64,000 nt of DNA. Origin: Platerodrilus igneus. Taxonomy: Eukaryota > Arthropoda > Insecta > Coleoptera > Lycidae. The DNA is taken from positions 1,116,001-1,180,000 of the forward strand of contig JARFIW010000139.1 in assembly GCA_036346225.1 (NCBI GenBank), read 5' to 3'. Below the pieces are notes generated by a model that saw nothing but the letters and a program-made list of their open reading frames with translations, was not told the origin of the DNA and searched no databases. This document shows positions 33,246 to 44,230 of the stretch, in pieces (positions within the stretch are counted from its first letter, which is position 1; every line of letters starts with the position of its first letter). The position numbers were made by a program, and so were the translations under genes.

Positions 33246-34288
33246 AACGCGACAGACCACTAGATTTCAGTGTAAATGTATATGAACATCCACGTGAATT
33301 TTTCAAAATTGAGGAGGAAGTAGAGCCAGAAACTAAGGAAAAATTATGTTTGCCAATTATTAATTTAGAAATTTTTGAGAATAATGTAGAAGTATTACTT
33401 GATACAGGGGCAGAGGCGAGTTTAATATCGGAGGAATTCGTCAGCAAAATTTGGCATAAGGTTTGTGATAGAATTATGCCTATAAAGCGTAGTCATTTAG
33501 TAGCTCCAAATAAAAAGAAGTTTGCTGTAGTAAATAGTGTTGTGGTGCTTAGGATAGATATAGGAGAGTTAAGCTGTGAACAGGAGTTTGTAATTGTACC
33601 TGGACTGAAGTTTCAGAGCATTTTAGGTGTTGACTGTATGATGAAGTTAGGGGTTTTGATAGATATGGAACGGAAGGTAATAAGGATTAATAATAGGGTA
33701 GTGCCATGGAAGGGCAGTTATGAAGTCACAGAGGATGACACGGGGTTAAGTATTAATGTAGTAGAGGTAGAGGATGATGAGGTTAAACAGATCAACACAA
33801 TAAGATGTCCAGAGGATAGGATAGTAGAGGTTCAAGCTTTATTACAAAAACATGCAGAATTAGTGGGGGTAGAAGCAACAGCAGCATATCGGGAGCAGGT
33901 GAAGGCAGAATTATTTTTGATGAGGTTAAGTGGCAAGTTTGTTTTTAATAAAGTAGATTCAAGGAATTTATTCTGGCGGATTCCATTACACAAGCATTCT
34001 AGAAGGTACATAGGATTTTCCGTAGAGAGAAAAATTGAGAATTTTAAGGTAGTATCGTTTGGTTTGTCGGCAGAAAAGGAAATAATAATGAGTAAGAAAC
34101 AGACAAGTGTAGGGACTGAAGAAGAAGCAGTATTTAAGAGTCAGGATAATAGGGATGATAAGTTTATTTTATGTGAGATAATAGAGATGATAAGTATAGA
34201 TATAGAAGGGGGAGAAATAGGGATGAAGAGTATTAGGTTGGTGAGAAGAAAGACTTGGAGGGTCAAGAAGAGAGTTAGATTTAAATAG
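33230..34288 (+). pseudogene. pol: pol remnant: protease plus a fragment of reverse transcriptase
   Basis: The frame is -1 relative to gag and open from about 33230, overlapping the gag stop at a run of five T, as expected for frameshift expression. Protease: VEVLLDTGAEASLIS at about 33390 carries the DTGA catalytic box, and SILGVDCMMKLGV at about 33625 is the second conserved hairpin. From about 33930 an RT fragment follows: KFVFNKVDSRNLFWRIPL, SRRYIGFSVE and VVSFGLS, equivalent to the DL-x-x-x-FWQIPL ... PFGL region of Ty3/gypsy RT. The YxDD box, RNase H and integrase are missing. After VVSFGLS the sequence becomes Lys/Glu/Ile-rich without homology (to RRKTWRVKKRVRFK). At least two deletions must have occurred, both leaving the frame open. 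Confidence 0.8.
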
Positions 34289-34740
34289 AATAGAGAGTAG
34301 ATATAGGTGTATATAGAAGAGTAGAAGTAGGTGTGTATAGAAAATAAAGCTAGGTATAGGATAAATATGGGAGATAATTAGAAATAGGTTTAGGATGAGA
34401 ATAAAGAGTAAATGTTAGGAAGAAAATAAGATAGGTTAAGTATAGATATTTCATATAAGATTAGTGGAGAGTTAGGAATAGAGTAAGAGTAGGATAGGCA
34501 TATAGGATTAGGTAGGGGGAAGTAAAGTATGGTGAAGATTAGTTAAAAGTTAGAAATAGGATAGGTATATAGGATATATATAGGATTAGATGGATAAGTA
34601 GGATGAAGTTAGGGATAATTTCAGTTTAGAGAATTAGGTGAGAGTTAGGAATAGGATAGGGATATAGGATAGGTGTAAATATTTTTTGATTGGGTAAGGT
34701 AGGTAAGTTAGATAGATAAGGGTAGAGAGAGATAGGCATT
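34289..34740 (+). repeat. Degenerate purine-rich repeat tract
   Basis: About 450 bp made of variants of aggataggtatatagg and gttaggaatagag on the plus strand, almost without C. It lies between the pol remnant and the polypurine tract and may have arisen by slippage or template switching during reverse transcription. Confidence 0.6.
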
Positions 34741-34811
34741 TTTTTTGTAAATTTTGTTTGCGGTTTAAATATTTTATATTTGAACTCAAATAAGTGGGAT
34801 TATTTATATTC

Positions 34812-34825
34812 AAATAGGGGGAAAA
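34812..34825 (+). other. Polypurine tract
   Basis: aaataggggggaaaa-type purine run (caaatagggggaaaa) immediately before the 3' LTR, the expected primer for plus-strand DNA synthesis. Confidence 0.8.
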
Positions 34826-36971
34826 TACTCATATTTAGACCAGGGTAGAAAATTAAATAATCACATCAAATAATTTTAATCACCGTGTAGAAGCTTTGGG
34901 AAAAGGTACGCGTTATTAAATAAAAGCGTGAAGCATAAAAATTCATTCGTTGTATTAAAAATAAGAGATTTAAATTATTTATAAGACGCTTTATATAAAA
35001 GGAAGCAGTATTAGAAAACTTTACGTGTAATTTAATTATCCCTAGTAAAGAAACAAATAAAAATTACGTGCAAAATTTATATTAATTAACTCTATTGTAA
35101 GTAACCGGTATTAAACAAAATGTACTGATAATAATTGAATATTTAATTAGGATTCACTAAAAATTAAAGGGTATTAATTTTAATTGAAGTTAATTGAACC
35201 GTTAGTAACATATAATATCTATAAAAACTTGAAAAACCCAATAAAATGCAAATCGTAGAAGTGTTATTATGTTTGAACACCTGCGTATTTTTAAAAGGCT
35301 CATTCTGCGTAAATTTGGCAGAGAATTAATGGTTACAGAGAATCTTGGAGAAACCGGAGCTTAATAGTTACGAGAAATGCTAAAGGCGCGATACGGGGTT
35401 ATTTAACCCAGATAACAGTCCACATGGACTGAAATAATCGATAATAAAGAATATCAATTTGCACTAATAAGAACAGGGTAGATAGAGACAGATAATATGC
35501 GCAAGACCGAGACACATATAGTAAAAGGCGTGAGTAGAGCAACGTCATGGGGTTGCGATTGGGTGAAAATAAAAGGCAAAATTGAGAAGTAAAAATAACA
35601 TTTCTGTATAAAACTCAGTTAGTTATTTCCAGACGTTGCGAGCCGTGTTGAAATTTCTGAGATTTAACTGGGGCGAGTGCAAAATTCGTAAAAATCGCAT
35701 GCCGGGCTGCGGAATGGGAACCTAGCAGGCGAAATTCTTTAGAATTGTCCGTTTTGAGGACTCGACCGACAGACAGGCTAACCTCTATATATACCCAGGG
35801 AATATGAACAAGCTCTCTTAGATCTTCGACTTGATTCAAGGCGTTAAACAGTGCTTTTTAGTTTTCCGGTTTTGATTAAATAATTTAAACAGTTTGCTCG
35901 AATATTTTTGTGATAAAAAACAGTTTGTTCTTTACGTGCTACAATGAATGTACGTTAGTGCACTTAGAAAAAAAGATACAAGGTAATAAAGTTAGTATCA
36001 CTGTACCAATTAGTAAAATTTACAACGACAAATGAATACACAAAAGTAAGCAGTTTTGGCGTATATTGGTGAAAGAAGTATGAATTTCTTTGTTATTTTC
36101 GGGGTAGTAATAATTAAATGGTGCATAAACGTGTCTGGATCCACAAAACAAGGTTCAGATATACACAGATGAGTTCCGGAAAAGCCCTGAAACAACTTTA
36201 AATAAATGGTGATGGAGAAAATTTTAAAAGCGTTGAGAATCAGAAGCCGTAAATATAACCCAGTTGGAATGGTGTAATTAACAAAGGGACGATGTACATT
36301 GAAGCTACGAGTGCAGGTAAATTATACTATTTTGTTCGAACTTTGATATTTTGGTGTGTGTTGAATAACTTTATAATTGATTTACTCAAAATGGACAGTA
36401 GTGAAATTGTACTAACAATAAAATTTTAATTTTAAGATGAAATTTGCTTGTTTAAGTAGAAAGGGGTATTTAGTAGTGATGTTCTGGATTATGATGAAAA
36501 TTTGGGTATGTCTTTGAGCTCAATTAGACTAACCTGGTTAATTAACGTAAAGGGTGGTAGATGCTCCTTTGTACTCAGACTCAGGTCTGCATATATTGTT
36601 ATAGTAATTAGTAGGCATCCTACAAGGACTTTAATTCTGGATGCAAATTTAAAATGATGACAAATTTGATTTTGAAATTTTATGATACTGAAATTTATGC
36701 TGAATTTTAATGTTGAAATTTTAATGTATTGTGAATATTGATGTAAATAGAGTTAACGTTGATGTTTGTGATAGGAATGTGTTTGTTTTTTTTTATAATT
36801 GAGGATGAAAGTTATCTAGAGGAGCAGCCGAGGCGATTAACGGAAGAAAGTCAATGGACCAACACAGTTAAGGTAATGAATAGCTTTTTGTAGGTTTCAC
36901 TGCATTCTTGACGTCCAATTCGTGAGGCTCGATTCGAAAAGCGTAGTTCACGGATTTTGTAGGTTACACAG

Positions 36972-36973
<2 letters not shown>
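34826..36973 (+). repeat. 3' LTR (2148 bp)
   Basis: Near-identical copy of 29632-31778, with the same ends (tactcat...acagca). The sequence after it is atatatat, matching the left flank. The long minus-strand open stretches at 35615-35839 and 36010-36195 are chance readings. Confidence 0.9.

Positions 36974-37005
<32 letters not shown>
36974..37005. repeat. TA microsatellite, right flank of LTR element
   Basis: (TA)n continuing the tract interrupted at 29631. Confidence 0.85.
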
Positions 37006-37007
<2 letters not shown>

Positions 37008-37366
37008 ATAAATTAATTAGGTACATTTGTATAATCACCATATCAATGAATATAAAGCTTCAAATCAGCTGTAAACGAGATTCCAATTATAGAATGCAAA
37101 AGTTCAGTGTCATACACGATGTTTAAAAATACCCGACGTTTCACTGCAGTATATTTACTTATACACATTTGCGCTGCAATTCATCCCTCACAATGCTATA
37201 TTTTAATATTTGTATAACAATCACTATAAAATCATACAACTAGAAAAGATATCTTACCTTAATGAGATTAATAATGCAGAAATATCGATAATCTGCTACT
37301 CACCTGGAAGCAAAAAAAAAAGACATAAATATACTTAGAACAAAAATGAATGGATATTGAAAAATG
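37006..37366. other. Unassigned AT-rich spacer
   Basis: Sequence between the TA tract and the DNA transposon. Nothing recognised. Confidence 0.4.
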
Positions 37367-37368
37367 TA

Positions 37369-37871
37369 CAGTGTGTCCCAAATTGGATGTATTAAATGGG
37401 TAACTTAGTTGTTATTAAAGATACAATAAAAGTGTGTGCGCAGTCATGTGCCAACTTTTTGAGATCAATTCAATGGTGAAATCACAAATGAGCGATCTTC
37501 TTTTGTTTTCGAGTTATAGCCAAAAATTGATATTTTTAACAATTCTATTAATTCGTATAACTCGTTTGTTTTCAAAAATATCCAAAAATACTGTAATAGT
37601 TTTTTATACGGTTTTTTACGTAGAATACAGTGGCGTACGCAAATATTTAATATTTATAATACTTTTGAGGTTATAATATAAACTTGCATTTTTTTAAATG
37701 GAAACCACAATTGGTTGTCACTTTATTTAAAAGCTCTTTTTGACAGCTTTTCAAAAAAATATAGTTTAATATAATTCTCTTTTCAAATGGCCGAATTATT
37801 CCATGTTTTGGTATAATAAAATAATTTATTATATTGGTAATAAATAGTTGGCCGCGAAACAAAAGGTAAAC
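37369..37871 (+). repeat. Left terminal inverted repeat
   Basis: Pairs with 39376-39879 over its full length, to the inner boundary at gcgaaacaaaaggtaaac. The arms differ by a few substitutions and single-base indels. Confidence 0.9.
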
Positions 37872-38007
37872 AAAAAACGTCAATTGTTTGTATAACAAAC
37901 GTCAACGAGCTTCAATCATATCTATTGCACATGCAATAAATTGTATTGTTAGTTTGTAAGTGAAGCATCAGTCTGTTACTAAATGGCAAAATTACCAAAA
38001 ATACGAT

Positions 38008-39041
38008 ATGCTAGTTGCATTTATTGAGTCTGCGAGAATTCCTCTATCAGTAAAAACTTTATATTTTAACAGGTAATTGTGTAACTAATAGCAAATAATA
38101 TTACTATGTCGTTTGTAAATAATACAGATACCCTGAAAGACAACAGCCTAATATTAACATGTTTAAAAGGATAGATAGTAATTTACAACAGTTTGGCTGC
38201 TTTGCAAAAGCTAGAACGAAACAGTATGCAGTTTTAATTAAGAGCAAACTACTGTTTCAACCATAGCATGTGGAAACAAACCCAAGAACATCATGTAGGA
38301 AAATTGAAAGGAAATGGGTGTTTCCAAATCAGCAGCTTCAAGAATATTGAAGCGTAATAAATATCGACCCTATAAAATAAAATTATACATAGTTTGTTTC
38401 CCGACGATTTTCAAAAAAGGCGATTTTGTAAATGGTATCCCCGTAAATGTTCTGCTACTAACAATTTTGGAAATAACATTATATGGTCTGATGAAGCACT
38501 TGCTGGTCGAATGAAAATACCTATCAAACATACGAGGCGTCAACAAAGCCGTTATGGTTTGAATATTTGTTTCTACATTGTTGGTGGCAAATTTCAATAC
38601 CATATTTTTGAAAACAATCATTTATCTTGTCGCTATATTGAAATTTTGTATACCAACTTGCACGAATTACTGGAGGACATGCCTCTCGAAAAAAGACAAA
38701 AAGTGTGGTTCCAACAAGATGGTGCACCCCCGCAGAACGCTATAATTACTCGTGATTATTTAAATAGAGAATATCTCAATAAATGGATGGGTACGTTTGG
38801 ACCTGTTCAGTGGCCGCCTAGATCTCCTGACTTGTCGATATTGGACTAGTTCTTGTGGAATTTTTTGAAAGAGAAAATCTATAAAACCCAGAACCATAGT
38901 ATTGAAGAGTTGCGGAATTCAATTGAAGCAGCGTTTCGTAAAGTTATGACGGTTTATTTATTAAATTCTATTAAGTCTTTAATAAAACGATGCGAACTTT
39001 GTTTAAGAGAGAATGGAGGCCAGTTTGAACAATATCTCTGA
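38008..39041 (+). pseudogene. DD41D transposase gene with probable intron, inactivated
   Basis: Exon 1 from ATG 38008 (MLVAFIESARIPLSVKTLYFN) ends at 38072. A 55-bp GT...AG intron (38073-38127) restores the frame to RYPERQQPNINMF, as in related transposases where the R-Y-P-x-R-x-x-P segment is continuous. Exon 2 has a second helix-turn-helix (GVSKSAASRILKRNKYRPYKIK, 38317), then frameshifts near 38270 and 38400. The catalytic domain has IWSDEA (first Asp, about 38488), WFQQDGAPP (second Asp, about 38710) and WPPRSPDLSILD (third Asp, 38844-38846). A TAG at 38847-38849 follows directly. The C-terminus FLWNFLKEKIY...RCELCLRENGGQFEQYL is intact to 39041. Confidence 0.8.
38073..38127 (+). other. 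Probable 55-bp spliceosomal intron
   Basis: Begins gtaattgtg and ends aataatacag, with in-frame stops inside. Removing it joins two parts of the transposase frame at the codon for the Arg of NRYPERQ. Confidence 0.6.
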
Positions 39042-39106
39042 ATTATCAGTAAATAAAACTATTGTAGTATTCCTATCTGTGTTCTACTGTTTTATATATA
39101 TTATAT

Positions 39107-39200
39107 GTGAGGTGTGTGTAAGCGAGGGTGTGTGTGTGGGTGTGTGCGCATGCGTGCGTGTGTTTGTGAGGTGAGGTGTGTGAGTATGTGTGTATTTGTG
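39107..39200 (+). repeat. GT-rich microsatellite-like tract
   Basis: Irregular (TG)n: gtgaggtgtgtgtaagcg, gtgtgtgtgggtgtgtgc, gtgtgagtatgtgtg. Lies between the transposase stop and the right TIR. Confidence 0.7.
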
Positions 39201-39375
39201 TATCCATACATGGATTATAGACTGTTTAAATGTGGATAGAGAGATATAATTTTCAATTTAAGATATAGTTATATTAACTTTTGTAATATATGTAGTTAAG
39301 ATATTGTATTCTTCTAGCTTTCAAACTTTGTTGTTTAGAAATGTGGTGTGGTACAATAATAAACTCTTGTTTTGT

Positions 39376-39879
39376 GTTTACCTTTTGTTTCGCGGCCAAC
39401 TATAAATTACCAAAACAATAAATTATTTTATTATACCAAAAACATGGAATAAATCGGCCATTTGAAAAAATAATTATACTAAACTATATATTTTTGAAAA
39501 GCTGTCAAAAAGAGCTTTTAAATAAAGCGACAACCGATTGTGGTTTCCATTTAAAAAAATGCAAGTTTATATTATAACCTCAAAAGTATTATAAATATTA
39601 AATATTTGCGTACGCCACTGTATTCTATGTAAAAAACAGTATAAAAAACTATTACAATATTTTTGGATATTTTTGCAACCAAACGAGTTATACGAATTAA
39701 TAGAATTGTTAAAAATGTCAATTTTTGGCTATAACTCGAAAACAAAAGAAGATCGCTCATTTGTGATTTCACCATTGAATTGATCTCAAAAAGTTGGCAC
39801 ATGACTGCGCACACAGTTTTATTGTATCTTTAATAACAACTAAGTTACCCATTTAATACATCCAATTTGGGACACACTG
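39376..39879 (-). repeat. Right terminal inverted repeat
   Basis: Reverse-complement partner of 37369-37871. The shared ORF (MCAVMCQLFEINSM...) on opposite strands in the two arms is simply the consequence of the repeat. Confidence 0.9.
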
Positions 39880-39881
39880 TA

Positions 39882-40930
39882 CATTAAAATAAACCATGTT
39901 TCTACGTTAAGGTGCGGTTACAAACACGATTAGAAAAGTGGAGAAGGCAATAAAAAGCAACTCGACAAAGACATTAGGAAACCGAATCGTTTATACTTGT
40001 TAGAAATATATGAGGTTTCCTCTTTTGACGATATTAGGCGGTTTTATCGAAACTGTGCATACACGTGAAAGATAATATCCGTCCTATTATCTACAACAAT
40101 AAGACTTCGTAACGTATGGTAGATGCACGGCCTTGTGCGCCATATTTGCGGTTCGTATTTGTATTCCCTTCGCGGGACTCATTTTTTTGTGCTACGCAAC
40201 ATTGAAGAACTTCTCTGCAAGTGTTGGGTAAGTGTTTACACTGTTCCGATTTATTGCATTTTTATATTGTCGAAATTGTAAAAGCTCAGCATTTATTATT
40301 GTTATTATCAATTTGGTTTTCACCTTTCACACAACAGTCCACTCAGCTATCGAAAATTTGCACTTGATGAGCAATCTGGAGAAAATCCGAATGCAGGATT
40401 TTTTACATCCATAGCTTATCGAACAATACTCATTTGCATAAAACGATCTAAGTTAAGTTATTTACAGAGTAAACTATTTTCAGCGATGAAGAAATCCAGA
40501 CACAAAGATCACGCGGCTAGCTTTTAAGTTATTTTCAAAAACTATTTCGTTAATATATAATATACCTTTGTACGTGAGTGGTTGTGTTTTTTGGTAAATT
40601 TGTAAATGCCCTGATAAATTCAATCGTGTGCGGAATAAGTACTGTATTTTACTTTTGGCAGACGTAGAAACAAACATTAGAAGGCCTGATATAACGATGG
40701 AATTAATTGTATTATAATGATGGTGTATTAGTAGGTACGTATAACTTTCTTACAAAAATGCTTTAGAAACAAACAGCTCATATACAGGGCCATTCATTGG
40801 GTAATTACCTACCTGATTAAATTACTTGGACGGTTCCATTTCATCTATGATTAGTGGGTCAATAATACAGGGCGTGCTTTTTAAGTAAGTACCGTTTTGA
40901 TATGTAAAAAACAAGTAAACCTGTAACAAT
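39882..40930. other. Unassigned sequence, possible mariner end
   Basis: No gene recognised. The phrase tacagggcgtgctttttaag at about 40868, just before the mariner remnant, could be its terminal repeat, although no matching opposite end was found. Confidence 0.35.
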
Positions 40931-41411
40931 TTAATTTTTACATGAAAGACCACACTTTAATATACTTTTCCACATAATTACCACTGATATTAAGGCACTT
41001 ATCATATCAAATAATAAGCTTCTGTATTCCGTCGTCATAGAAGTTTGCCACCTGATTCGACAGCGTGTCGTAACAATTTCGTAGATAACACTTCTTGAAA
41101 CTTGAGGGAACGCCTCTAATAACGAAGAAATCGCGAAGCGTCTGCCCTCTGTCACCTTTTCATCGACAGTCGGCACCAAATCGTCAATCATCACTGAGGG
41201 TCGTCCACTCCGTTCCTCGTCATGAACATTCTTTCAGCCATCTTTGAAAGCTCTTACCCATTTGCGTACTATCCCATCATTCATAATGTTTTGTTCGTAC
41301 ACGTCACAAATCTGACTGTGAATTTCAACTACTTTCATGCCTTTAGCACTATGAAAACGAATAACATCACTTATTCCACAGTCGGCGGGTTTCTCAATTG
41401 GCAAAGGCATT
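40931..41411 (-). pseudogene. mariner transposase remnant lacking the catalytic domain
   Basis: From 41411 the minus strand reads MPLPIEKPADCGISDVIRF, then AKGMKVVEIHSQICDVY, NDGMVRKWVRAFKDG, a TGA stop, then DEERSGRPSVMIDDLV, RRFAISSLLEAFPQVSRSVIYEIV. This is the paired helix-turn-helix N-terminus of mariner-type transposases. At about 41055 it jumps directly, in another frame, to the C-terminal end of the protein (NFYDDGIQKLI, YDKCLNISGNYVEKY). The DD34D catalytic core is absent, so this is an internally deleted copy. Confidence 0.75.
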
Positions 41412-41703
41412 TTAAATAAGCAATTACAAGAGTATAAACGACCGATCTTTGCCGCAATCGCGTCTACTTAACGGCCAAGATACTGGGTGTTTTATTGATT
41501 TTGCTCATTTTTTCTTTAGAACCGCTAGGTATAAAAACAATTTGGTGTGAAAGTTTTTATCAATAAGTCGTGCCAATTTCTTAATTGAGCGAAATTAAAC
41601 TTTATGGTGGAGCAAGAAATACGGGCTAGCTGTTAGTAGGTGGATTATTATTAGAAAAAAAAGAAATTCAAGTAAGGTAAGTAAAGAAATACGTTCTGGG
41701 TCA
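41412..41703. other. Unassigned spacer
   Basis: Sequence between the mariner remnant and the 27-bp repeats. aacggccaagatactgggtg (41471) may be the outer mariner end, unconfirmed. Confidence 0.35.
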
Positions 41704-41784
41704 GATCCTCTTTACCAGATCCTCACAGCGGATCCTCTTTACAGGATTCTCACAACGGATCCTCTTTATGGGGATCCTCATGAT
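41704..41784 (+). repeat. 27-bp tandem repeat, three copies
   Basis: Unit gatcctctttaccagatcct..., copies at 41704, 41731 and 41758. It lies just outside the left arm of the inverted-repeat element. Confidence 0.8.
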
Positions 41785-42205
41785 AAAAGTTTTCTTTAAC
41801 TACGGCATAAAAGTTTTCTTTAACTATAGTATCGCGAAACTTTAAAACCAACTCAAAACACTTTTAAACCTTTACAAAGTTACACCCCTTACCAAACCTG
41901 AATAGTTTTCTTCGACTATGCATGATTACACAACAAAAGTTTTCTTAGAATAACCAACATTTCTTACGTTCCAGTAGTATGATCTGCCAAATTAGTCTAG
42001 AATTTTCACTCCAGACCTAAATCTTTAGGAACTTTTCAAATTGAGCTACCTCTTGCAAAGTTACACCCCTTATGCCTAATATCAAACTTATTAAAATTTG
42101 TACAAAAGTATTGCGTGGGTTCTAATTCTAGTACTTTTTCAAATAACATCAACTCTAAAAAACCCTAAATACAAACAATTGCACATTTTTCACAAAATGT
42201 TGCTA
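41785..42205 (+). repeat. Left outer arm
   Basis: Starts with two copies of ataaaagttttctttaacta, then the gttacacccctta phrases and agacctaaatctttaggaac. It contains one copy of the tagaattttc...gctacc motif, where the right arm has two. Confidence 0.65.
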
Positions 42206-43555
42206 CGTACAATGAAGTAGCCGGAAGAAAACGTAAATGTACCAGACTAACTACCAACGCGGAAAGAAGTGGAGTTCCTAGCAACTCAAAAATAATACAT
42301 CGCCAACGATTTTCTATTTACAAAAAAACGCACAATTATAGAAATTTCTAACGAAACAGCAAAATAAAATTAACTAAGGTTACTATTTAATAAAACAATT
42401 TTACTTTGTGAACAAATTCGCTAATTGTTCCACGAAGTGCGCAATTCGTAGCTAACAGGTAATAAATCTAATCAGTAACAACAAAATAACTCTGATACTT
42501 TCGCATAAGCGGATGGTTAATTAAAAGCAAACATTAAATTTAGAAACCTTTCTGGTAACGGTTTTACCATAAGAAACCTTGGCTATAAATCAAATCAGTA
42601 ACACAAAACATATTAGTAAGGTTGATACTTTCGTATAAGCGGATGGTTAATTAAAAGCAAACATCAAATTTAAGAAGATTTCCAGGAAGGATTTGACCAG
42701 AACAAACATAAGCTTACATAATTTCAAATTGGGTTCATCCCAGCGTATGTTCGAAAGAGAACACAGTCACATACCTGTGTCGGGATACTCATCTGGTCAG
42801 CCCTCGAAAGCAAATTGACAGCATCGAAGCGGTAGTCAGCAACAAACCTGTTACTACCATAATTGTAACGGCGGTCTATATGTGCAAGCCGTTGATTTAC
42901 ATCAAAAAAATAATCGAGCTACGGAACAAGCAAATTAGCCTCCAGCTAAGAGCTAAAAAAGAAAATTTTACTAATATTAACGACTCAGGAGCGTTTACCA
43001 ATATACAAAAAAATCTTCACATTTAATAGAGGAGAAACGTGCATCGCTCTTGAAGTTACAGAACGAGTAGTTTTTACTAGTGCATCAATGTACATGCTTT
43101 TGAATCAAAATTAACAATAATACGAGCTCGCAAAGTAAACATTTAATTCATCGAAGCGCTACAACTGGAAAAACCGGCACATATCGAATAGTGCGCAAGC
43201 ATTATCTCAACAAGTCGTTACCTTGGAACAATAGAGATAACCATTATACGGCGGTCGTAAGATATGCCAAGATAGCAGGTACCTAAAAACAGGATATAAC
43301 TATTTAATTTATAGCATAAACTTGTTTTGAAATAACTAAGTTCAACATGAAAATTTGTAGAAAGTGTATTTATTATTACTTATGAAATAACGATTTTATT
43401 GAATAGTGGACATGGAATTTAGACAAACGGATAATGAATTAGCAACGGACAGGGTTATTTTAAGTTCACTAAATTAATTTTTCTTTTGAACGTCAAAGGG
43501 GTTTGATTTGAAAATTAGTGTAATTAACTTATGCGGAAAATAAACGTAACAATGT
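42206..43555. other. Segment present only in the left arm
   Basis: About 1.35 kb that has no counterpart between the two inverted blocks of the right arm, so it is either an insertion here or a deletion there. It includes a tandem duplication of about 120 bp (42480-42600 and 42605-42715) with the shared phrase taagcggatggttaattaaa and gcaaacat(t/c)aaattta. No gene recognised. Confidence 0.5.
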
Positions 43556-43820
43556 AATATCTTAAAAGCCACTTTAGGTTTGGAAGTATTTTAAAATCCT
43601 CGTTAGCGTAAATTTTATAAATTAGCATGCATGGTATTGGAATTCATGACTTACCTAGTTTCAAATTGATTACCTAAAGAGAGAAAGTACATGCATCTTG
43701 TTATTAAACTTAACCGTTAGTTTCTCATTTTCCAACCGTGATTGATTAATATTTAATGTAGGAAAGTAAAACTTATAATTATTGTTTTAAATACGTGGCG
43801 AGCTGTTTTTAAAACACAAA

Positions 43821-44230
43821 AAAGAATATACTACTTCTCAACAAGAATTCAAAGAAGCTCATAAACAATTGCTGGAACCTTTGCAAATCACCGTTTCCCA
43901 ACCACAAGGAATAGCGAAAAAAATGCCAAAACCTATAAAGAAGATTAAAGTTGAAAACAGAGGCGAACTTATAAATTGATTAAGTTACCAGTTGACGACG
44001 AGCCTGTACATCTTTATTATGCGGACGTGTTGGTTAAAAAATGAAGACAAAAATATATACAAGTCGGTTTATGGAGTAAAGTATAATCTCCAATCTGATA
44101 CGCATAATTTGGAAAAAAGTGTGTAAGAAATTGATCCAGAAAACGGTGACATAACCTTAAATAAAAGCGTTTATTATGGCATTAGAGGTGTAACAAGAGT
44201 TATAATTATTTTTAAAGTCCTTAGCATTTT
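43821..44230 (+). pseudogene. Coding remnant, possibly of a Polinton/adintovirus-like element
   Basis: One frame runs over 400 bp with only two stops: KEYTTSQQEFKEAHKQLLEP, KKIKVENRGELIN*, then NEDKNIYKSVYGVKYNLQSD, a stop, and NGDITLNKSVYYGIRGVT. The final part resembles the motif F-G-I/V-...N-D-I-x-I-x-x-x-x-Y-x-G-T-x-G-L-W-E-L found repeatedly in uncharacterised proteins of insect and hydra virus-like transposons. This is recollection of a pattern, not a search result. Dead because of the stops. Confidence 0.4.

Larger units (their letters stand above)
29632..36973 (+). mobile_element. LTR retrotransposon, Ty3/gypsy-like, with 2.1-kb LTRs
   Basis: Complete structure: two LTRs (29632-31778 and 34826-36973), a primer-binding-like sequence after the first, gag, a shortened protease/RT ORF, a purine tract before the second LTR, and an ATAT-compatible target duplication inside a TA microsatellite. 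The LTRs are nearly identical apart from scattered small differences, mostly in homopolymers, for example gaagactcg against gaggactcg (30559 / 35756) and tagacgaac against tagactaac. This implies fairly recent insertion. The internal region is only 3.0 kb, so most of RT, RNase H and integrase are missing and the copy cannot move unaided. Confidence 0.9.
37369..39879 (+). mobile_element. DD41D (rosa-like) Tc1/mariner transposon with long TIRs
   Basis: 2511-bp element with ends cagtgtgtcccaaattgg / ccaatttgggacacactg, flanked on both sides by TA (37367-37368 and 39880-39881), the target duplication of the IS630-Tc1-mariner superfamily. Inverted repeats are about 500 bp (37369-37871 and 39376-39879). 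The spacing of the last two catalytic Asp in the transposase (41 residues between) fits the DD41D group. The gene is dead, so this copy cannot move alone. Confidence 0.9.

Noticed and set aside
37434..39814. Identical 80-residue ORFs MCAVMCQLF... in the two ends of the DD41D element
   Set aside because: They are the same terminal inverted repeat read from each end, not two genes.
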